64,000 bases of DNA from Sceloporus undulatus (taxonomy: Eukaryota > Chordata > Lepidosauria > Squamata > Phrynosomatidae). Within the stretch, counting starts at the first letter, position 1. Each line of letters begins with the position of its first letter. A program made the position numbers and the translations under genes. The notes under the pieces are model-generated. The model was not told the DNA's origin. It did no database searches and saw nothing but the letters and a program-made list of their open reading frames with translations. Below, piece by piece: positions 57,792 to 64,000 of the stretch. Location of the stretch: contig NC_056524.1 of NCBI RefSeq assembly GCF_019175285.1, forward strand, positions 144,914,738 through 144,978,737, given 5' to 3'.

Positions 57792-58036
57792 ATGACACAG
57801 GGCTCTGTCCTGGGCCCAGTGCTATTCAACATCTTTATCAATGACCTGGATGACAGAATTGGGAGCATACTTATCAAATTTGCAGATGACACCAAATTAG
57901 AAGGAATAGCTAATACTCCAGAGGACAGGATCAACATTCAAAATGATCTGAATAGACTAGAAAGCTGGGCCAAAGCTAACAAAATGAAATTCAGTACAGA
58001 GAAATGTAAGGTACTGCACTTAGGGCAGAAAAATGA
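57792..58036 (+). pseudogene. CR1 RT palm after deletion junction
   Basis: Resumes at [20 protein letters not shown] and runs through KFADDTKLEGIANTPEDRIN (FADD) and [17 protein letters not shown] to LHLGQKNE, where the inverted segment starts. Confidence 0.85.
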
Positions 58037-58495
58037 GCCCCCCTCAATATGACATCCCTTCAAATAATTAAACAGGGCTATCATATCACCTCTTAACCTT
58101 CTTTTCTCCAGGCTAAACATACCCAGCTCCCTAAGTCTTTCCTCATAGGGCATAGTTTCCAGACCTTTCACCATTTTAGTCGCCCTCCTTTGGACACGCT
58201 CCAGTTTCTCAATGTCCTTTTTGAATTGTGGTGCCCAGAACTGGACACAGTATTCCAGGTGGGGCCTGACCAGAGCAGAATACAGTGGCACTATTACTTC
58301 TTTTGATCTAGACACTATACTTCTATTGGTGCAGACTAAAATCGCATTGGTATTGTTAGCTGCCGCATCGCACTGTTGACTTATGTTCAACTTGTGGTCT
58401 ACTTGGACTCCTAGATCCATTTCACATGTTGTCTCCTTAAGCCAGGTGTCCCCCATCCTATATCTGTGCATTTCATTTTTATGACCTAAGTGCAA
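58037..58495 (-). other. Inverted internal segment of CR1 copy G
   Basis: On the minus strand this encodes [20 protein letters not shown] through [20 protein letters not shown] and [20 protein letters not shown]. This is exactly the part missing between LHLGQKNE (plus, ending 58036) and the C-terminus resuming at 58496. About 20 bp (GCACTTAGG...AAAAATGA) is present at both the left junction and, inverted, the right junction. Confidence 0.88.
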
Positions 58496-58787
58496 GCTTG
58501 TTTTCTGCTGCTCCAGAGACTAGGATGCTGAGCAATGGATGCAAGCTGCAGGAAAAGAGATTCCACCTCAACATTAGGAGGAACTTCCTGACAGTAAGGG
58601 CTGTTCGACAGTGGAACACACTTCCTCGGAGTGTAGTGGAGTCTCCCTCCTTGGAGGTCTTCAAATGGAGGCTGGATGGCCATCTGTCGGGGATGCTTTG
58701 ATTTGCATTTCCTGCATGGCAGTGGGTTGGAATGGATGTCCCTTGCGGTCTCTTCCAACTCTATGATTCTATAATTCTATGATTCCT

Positions 58788-59955
58788 TGTAGACTGGAAG
58801 GAGGCAAATGTTTATATGGACGTTACTAAAGTTAGGGCATTATCTTGACAGATAACGGCCTCCCAATCTCTATTTTCCAAGAGAGAACCTGAGCAAAGGA
58901 GAAGGGATCCAAAAGGTAGCGTGCATAATTTATTTCCTGAAAACAACCTCCATCCAGGCCACTTTCCCTCCAAAACCAGACTGAATCTTGCAGTCCTAGG
59001 TGGGGAGAATCTTTAGCAAGCTTAAGTATTCTCCTGCCTGTCTGCTAAGTCATCCTTACAAATGTCTCCTCAATACATGATTGTAATGAAGGAGACCAAA
59101 GATAGGTAGTCCAGATTTCTTTTCTAACACTTAGTTGGAACTAAGTGATATGATATTGTAAAGCTTATGAAAAATTGCTTATGAAAGCACCAACGTGGTA
59201 GTTGCTCAACCAGAAGTTCCTTCCAGATATTAATTTTTATATAGGAAAACATCATAACTATTCAAAATACAAGATCACCACTTTCCTCTTCAGGAAAACA
59301 AGGTTTTATGCAGCTTAAAGGCTTGTGAATGAACACAAATTCCTTTTGATTGCCATGCACTTGTCTACATAGTCATTCATCCCTGTTAATCTTTGGGGCA
59401 AAAATATGTTACAAAAACTAGTAGAAGTGAATTCACTTATAAGCATACATTTTTATAGCTACTTTCTTTCAGCACCTATTGTGCCTACTTTGCCTAGGTA
59501 GTCCTTTAGAAATCAGTGTTTGTTAGATACTGAAATATAACACAATTCCATTTATATAGCACTTCCCATTGACCCTTGGGTATCTTGATGGAATGAAATT
59601 GCAAGTAATAAGGTGAGTCTCAAGGAGTGGTGTCATTACTGCCGTTGCTGGGAATTCATGCTCTGAATGTTCTTCAGGGTTTCAAGTGCTATTTCATAGC
59701 AAAACATATACTGCTCCTAGGCATAAAGAGGAAAACAGAAAATTATTCTTCAGCACAGGATGACAGGCACTGAAAAACAGTCAGATCTGGGAATATTCTA
59801 ACTATAGGAATGTATAGTATACTGTAAAATACATATAGCAATATTATAATAGCACCTGGGGTTACTACCTTTGATATAGCCACATTACAGATGTTCTAGA
59901 CAAGCTGTAATTATGACATGAATCTCTGCCTGTTCACTGAATTTTATGGGTGTTT
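58788..59955. other. Non-coding, unique-looking stretch
   Basis: About 1.2 kb with no transposon words I recognise and no protein-like frame. It is one of the few stretches in the right half that may be ancestral single-copy sequence. Confidence 0.5.
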
Positions 59956-61263
59956 CATAGAATCATAGAGTTGGAAGACACTGCAAGAGTCATCCAGTCC
60001 AAACCCCTGCCATGCAGGAAATCTCAATCAAAGCATCCCCAACACATGGCCCAGAACTGGACACAATATTCCAGGTGGTGCCTGACTAGAACAGGATAGA
60101 GTCGTACTATTATTTCCCTTGATCTAGACACTATTGATGCAGCCTAAAATCGGATTGGCCTTGTTAGCTGCCGAATCGCATTGTTGACTCATGTTCAATT
60201 TGTGGTCCACTTGGACTCCCAGGTCCATTTCACATGTAGTCTCATTCAGCCAGGTGTCGTCCATCCTGTATCTGTGCATTTAATTTCCCACCCTAAGAGT
60301 TGAAATTGATTTTGTTAGCTTTGGCCCAGCTTTCTAATCTATTAAGGTCATTTTGAATTTTGAACCTGTCCTCTGGGGTATTAGCTGCTACTCCTAATTT
60401 GGTGTCATCTGCAAATTTGATAAGTATGCCCCCAATTCTGTCATCCAAGTCATTGATAAAGATGTTGAATAGCATTGGGCCCAGAACAGAACCCTGTGGC
60501 ACCCCGCTGGTCACTTCTACCCAGGATGAAAAGGAGCCATTGTTGAGGACCCTTTGGGTTCGGTCGGTCAACCAATTACAAATCCATGGAACAGTTACAT
60601 TGTCTAGCCCATATTTCACTATCTTGTTTGCAAGAATGTCATGGGGAACTCTGTCAAAGGCCTTACTGAAATCAAGTTATACTATATCCACAGCATTCCC
60701 TTCATCTACCAAGCTGGTAATTTTATCAAAAAAGAGATTTGATTTGTCAGGCATGACTTGTTTCTCTGAAACATTTTTGTGATTATGGAATTGGCTTGTA
60801 CATGTTCACAGACTATCTGTTTAATGATCTGCTCTAGAATTTTCCTGGTATTGATGTCAGACTAACTGGACAATAACTGTTGGGATCCTCTTCTCCCCCC
60901 CCTTTTTTATTTTATTTATTTATTTATTTATTTTTAAGATGGGGACAACATTTGTCCTCCTCCAGTCTGTTGGGACTTCTCCTGTTCTCCAGGAGTTCTC
61001 AAAGATTGTTGCCAATGGCTCTGATATTACATTTTCCAGTTCTTTTAACACCCTTGGATACAGTGCATCTGGTCCTGGAAGAGTTATATTCATTTAGATT
61101 ACCCAGGTATTCCTGTACTATCTCTTATTCTGTGCTGAAATTTCCCTGTTCTGTCCTCTGCTCCATTATCCTCAGGTTGCGCACCCTTTGCCTTTTCTGA
61201 GAAGATTGAAGCAATGAAGGTGTTGAGTAATTCTGCCTTTTCTCTGTCCCCTTTTAGCATTTC
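59956..61263 (-). mobile_element. CR1 LINE (copy H), 5'-truncated
   Basis: 3' octamer end TCATAGAATCATAGAGTTGG (59957), then a deletion near 60047 that removes the ORF2 C-terminus. The RT palm on the minus strand (60619-60293) follows: [58 protein letters not shown]. The RT N-terminus and linker continue to 61263, with a (TTTA)n tract at 60906-60935 inside. Confidence 0.88.
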
Positions 61264-61524
61264 ATCATTTCAGAAGGCAAGATGGGGGACAGAGAAAATA
61301 GGTTACCAAGGTGTAGCACTGCACCAAGCCACCCTGGCTTGGGGGTTAACAGGATGAGGCAGAAGAGGAAGGTGAGGCCCATGGGGGCAATCCAGAGGAT
61401 GTCATGAACCCTGAGTACAAGTGGGGCTCTACTTGCTTTGGAGAATATCACTAGAAAGAGGCCAAAGGATGAACAGGTTGTTTACTTGTAACTGTGGTTG
61501 TTCAAGTGGTCATCTGTGCTTAAT
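61264..61524. other. Unassigned stretch between CR1 and L2
   Basis: Mostly unrecognised. AGGTTGTTTACTTGTAACTG and TGTTCAAGTGGTCATCTGTG at 61478-61520 resemble terminal sequence seen in vertebrate DIRS-type elements; that link rests on memory of the motif and is weak. Confidence 0.3.
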
Positions 61525-62207
61525 ATCTATCTCTCCTTCCAGCCACTCTCCTAACCGAAGAGATCTGAGGGTCAATCCAACCGTACCACAAACCCTGTCT
61601 CTGCTCCTGTGCAATGCCAGGTCCATTAAAAACAAGACCCACATCGTACATGACCTGCTGGCTTGGGCCTGAAGGGGAAGCTGTGTGGGCTCAGGCCCTC
61701 CCTGCCGGGTACTCAGTTAAGGACCAGTCCAGGTTAGGTGGGCGGGGGGGTGTTGCCTTGAACCATAAGACCACCATTTCCTTAGCCAGGAACCATGTCC
61801 GGCAGACTACTTATATCGAGTGTATTTACCTGACCCTGAAGGCTAGAGACAGTCTGGGGATTCTGTTGGTTTATCGGCCACCCCGTGCGCTAACAGACTC
61901 CCCGGCCGAGCTGACACAGCTGGTCTCGGAGCTGATACTGGAGTCCCCCAGGCTTCTTGTCCTGGGGAACCTCAAAGTCCCCTTCGCGACCAGCCAAAGT
62001 CCAACAGGTGTGGCTCAGGAGTTCATGGATACCATGGCTGCCATGGGCCTGTCTCAATTAGTCACGGGGCCAACGCATTCTGCTGGTAATACACTCGATA
62101 TGGTTTTCTGCACGGACATGGAAAGTCCGTGGGTGGAGGTTACTAACATCTCCGCCCTGTCATGGACAGACCATTTCCTGGTAGAGGCGAAGATCAAGGT
62201 ATCTACC
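61525..62207 (+). mobile_element. L2 LINE endonuclease fragment
   Basis: Plus-strand L2 endonuclease from near its start. LSLLLCNARSIKNKTHIVHD, then GRGGVALNHKTTISLARNH, LLVYRPPRALTDSPAELTQL, LVLGNLKVPF (degenerate GDFN), AQEFMDTMAAMGLSQLVTGP, THSAGNTLDMVF and SWTDHFLVEAKIKV. A 209-codon open frame at 61614-62243 covers most of it, preceded by one frameshift. It ends where an oppositely oriented L2 RT piece begins. Confidence 0.85.
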
Positions 62208-62425
62208 CAACTCCATATGATCTCACCCAGCAGCTTCATGTAAATGTTAAATAGCATTGGGGACAGAATCGTGCCCTGAGGGACACCCGATTTGAGCTCC
62301 CTCTTGGCCGAACAACTGTCCCCAAGCGACACCATCTGTAACTTGCCCAAGAGGTAGGACAGGAACCACTGTGATGCAAACCTTTGAGAGGAAACAGGGT
62401 GGCCTTTCCTAGGTCCACCATTAAC
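62208..62425 (-). mobile_element. L2 LINE RT fragment, opposite strand
   Basis: The minus strand encodes QWFLSYLLGKLQMVSLGDSC then VPQGTILSPMLFNIYMKLLG EII, the L2 RT finger-palm region just before the catalytic YADD. It directly abuts the plus-strand endonuclease fragment, giving a head-to-head L2 arrangement. Confidence 0.85.
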
Positions 62426-62988
62426 AAACAAGCAACTTGTTGGTCAACCTGAACTCAGAAGAACGTCGAACATAAAATGCCAAAGCATGGTGAACATCAA
62501 GTGTATGCATAGTCTTCTTCAGAGGTGTATAAGGGTCTGGATAGAAGGTGGGTAGCACAATTTCCTGAGAGAGATGGAAAGGGGATACCACCTTAGGTAG
62601 AAAGGAAATGTCCGGCCTGAGGATCACTTTCTCCTTGTGGAAAATCAGGAAGGGCTCATCCAAGCACAATGCAGTCAGTTCAGATGACCTTCTGGCCGAT
62701 GTGATGGCCACAAGGAATGCCACTTTTAGTGTCAGCAACCTCAAGGAAGCCGACCCTAAAGGTTCAAAGGGAGGCCTAATGAGGTGTGTAAGCACCAAGG
62801 AGAGTGACTACACAGGAGCCAGCAGAGGCAGTGGAGGGTAAAGGTGGTGTAGACCTTTGAAGAACCTTTTTAAGATAGGAGAGGTGAAGAGCCTAGCAGA
62901 TGGTGAGCCAGAGGGCTGGTTGGCTACAATAGCTAACAAGGATACTTTGAGGGATGAGAAGGCTAGCCCCTAGTCATGTAGGTGAAGA

Positions 62989-63098
62989 AGGAAGTGCAAG
63001 GCCGTCAAAAGTTGAACAGGTGACGACGGTTCGGCTCTGAAGCAGGAAGTGCAAGGCCGTCAAAAGTTGAACAGGTAAGGACGGTTCAGCTCTAGCCT
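62989..63098. repeat. 55-bp tandem duplication
   Basis: Two adjacent 55-bp units beginning AGGAAGTGCAAGGCCGTCAA, with only a few differences between them, inside the DIRS fossil. Confidence 0.9.
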
Positions 63099-63642
63099 CA
63101 GCAAAGACACAGAAGCATTTCCATTTGTAAGAATAAGACAGCTTAGTGGAGTCCTTTCTGGAAGCTGACAGGACCCTGATAAGTTCAGGAGAGGTGAAGG
63201 CTGGATCCTTCACGTTGTCATGTGGAGACTGAGCAGGTCTGGGTGAAGGACTGCACCGTTGAAGTGGGAGAGAAGATTCGGCCAATTCAGAAGTGTGAGG
63301 TATTGCCCCCTGGACAGGTGGAGTAGGAGGGCAAACCAGGGTTTCCTGGACCAATAAGCAGCCAGCAGAATTGCGTTGGCTCTGTCTCTGGTCCTTTTGA
63401 CCACAACTCTTGCCACCAATGGAAGTGGGGGAAGGCATATAGGAAGTGGAGGCTATATAATATAACAAACAGTTGTCACATTGTCTGTTATCACCTGGAC
63501 CAACCCTGTGGAGGAGATGATGTTCGAAAGCCCAAAAGGCTTTGATGACAGCCAGGAGTTCCAGGGCGTGGATGTGCATCTCCCTCCCTGAAGGGGACCA
63601 GAGACCTTGAACACAAAGGTCTCTGTAAAGAGCTCCCTAGCC

Positions 63643-63815
63643 TGTTTACAACTGTAAGCTAATTACCCCCAACAATCTGGGTACTCATTTTAGTGACCTC
63701 AGAAGGATCCAAGCCTGATTCGAGCTTGAGCCCTTTTGCTGCTATTGAACTCGCAACTTTATGGTTTTGAGAGAGTGGCTGCAGTACATGCATTTAACAA
63801 TTGTGCCACCAGTGG
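63643..63815 (-). mobile_element. tRNA-derived SINE, Sauria type
   Basis: Minus-strand copy of the SINE at 25230-25460. Head GGTGGCACAATTGTTAAATG, B-box region GCGAGTTCAATAGCAG, body TTCTGAGGTCACTAAAATGA and GGGGGTAATTAGCTTACAG. The 3' tail is shorter than in the other copy. Confidence 0.85.
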
Positions 63816-64000
63816 CCTCAACCATACTGAAGACAGGGTCTCTCAGTGGCTTAGGGGCCACATCAACTTGGAGTCCTATAGCTCATGCCAGCCTCTGGAT
63901 CACATCTGAAAAGAGTTGGATATCTTCAGTAGGAGACTGAGGTGTAGTATCTTCAATCTCTTCCTGTGGAGATGCTATGACAGGAGATGGAAAGGTTGGT

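Larger units (their letters stand above)
54960..58787 (+). mobile_element. CR1 LINE (copy G), ORF1 to 3' end, rearranged
   Basis: The most complete CR1 in the window. ORF1 is at 55065-56051, ORF2 from about 56162, and the 3' end at CTATGATTCTATAATTCTAT (58761-58783). Three departures from a full copy: loss of the central RT between KSQH (57791) and the PQGSVLGP motif; a segment at 58037-58495 lying in inverted orientation; and isolated stops. The 5' limit is approximate, set by similarity to copy F. Confidence 0.9.
62430..64000 (-). mobile_element. DIRS-type tyrosine-recombinase retroelement fossil
   Basis: Broken minus-strand element reaching the window edge. Parts, in element order: gag-like end (64000-63835, with DVAPKPLRDPVFS), RNase H-like part (HIHALELLAVIKAFWAFEHH, about 63579-63480), and a tyrosine recombinase (KDSTKLSYSYKWKCFCVFAE near 63170-63110, then LKVAFLVAITSARRSSELTA, KVILRPDISFLPKVVSPFHL and HTLDVHHALAFYVRR at 62740-62450). 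A SINE lies between gag-like and RNase H-like parts. Several breaks. The terminal repeats were not defined. Confidence 0.8.

Noticed and set aside
61380-61520. DIRS terminal repeat
   Set aside because: The resemblance rests on a short remembered motif around TTACTTGTAACTGTGGTTGT. I could not verify it, so it is mentioned only within the unassigned stretch.

Overview
This is a repeat-dense vertebrate nuclear window, almost certainly from a squamate reptile (lizard). The evidence is the mixture of families: CR1 LINEs with octamer 3' ends, L2 LINEs with (TAA)n or (TTG)n tails, L1s, tRNA-derived Sauria-type SINEs, Penelope, Harbinger, hAT and Tigger-type DNA elements, and fossils of Ty1/copia and DIRS elements. 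The species cannot be fixed from the sequence alone.

The only host protein gene I can support is GDF2 (BMP9) on the minus strand. It has two coding exons, 30225-30561 and 26285-27210, joined by a 3.0-kb intron with consensus splice sites. The product is 420 aa, with a signal peptide, a TGF-beta propeptide, an RGKR furin site and a seven-cysteine ligand domain. The intron holds two L2 fragments and a SINE.

Left flank (1-26 kb): LINE and Penelope fragments; a three-level nest (L1 943-7521 carrying a second L1 at 3335-4907 and a GC-rich hAT element at 5645-6479), readable from target-site duplications; a Harbinger transposase relic with a small element inside; a CR1 RT fragment with a 356-codon open frame; two L2 relics on the plus strand and one on the minus strand, the latter split by a 1.7-kb composite element with inverted arms.

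Right flank (31-64 kb): L2 and L1 fragments; a broken Ty1/copia element; two CR1 copies of one subfamily facing in opposite directions around an LTR fossil (35.4-43.7 kb), one of them split by a 2.1-kb DNA element; GC-rich and 110-bp minisatellites; a Penelope copy; the 5' part of an L1 with a nearly open ORF1; a Tigger-type MITE; a CR1 copy (54.96-58.79 kb) with a locally inverted segment; further CR1 and L2 fragments; and a broken DIRS element at the right edge.

Apart from GDF2, the genes do not act together. They are independent layers of transposition whose order can be partly read from nesting. I found no previously undescribed functional system. The best leads are the one-residue contraction in the GDF2 ligand, the dated L1/L1/hAT nest, the CR1 inversion, and two short repeat families that recur in the window.
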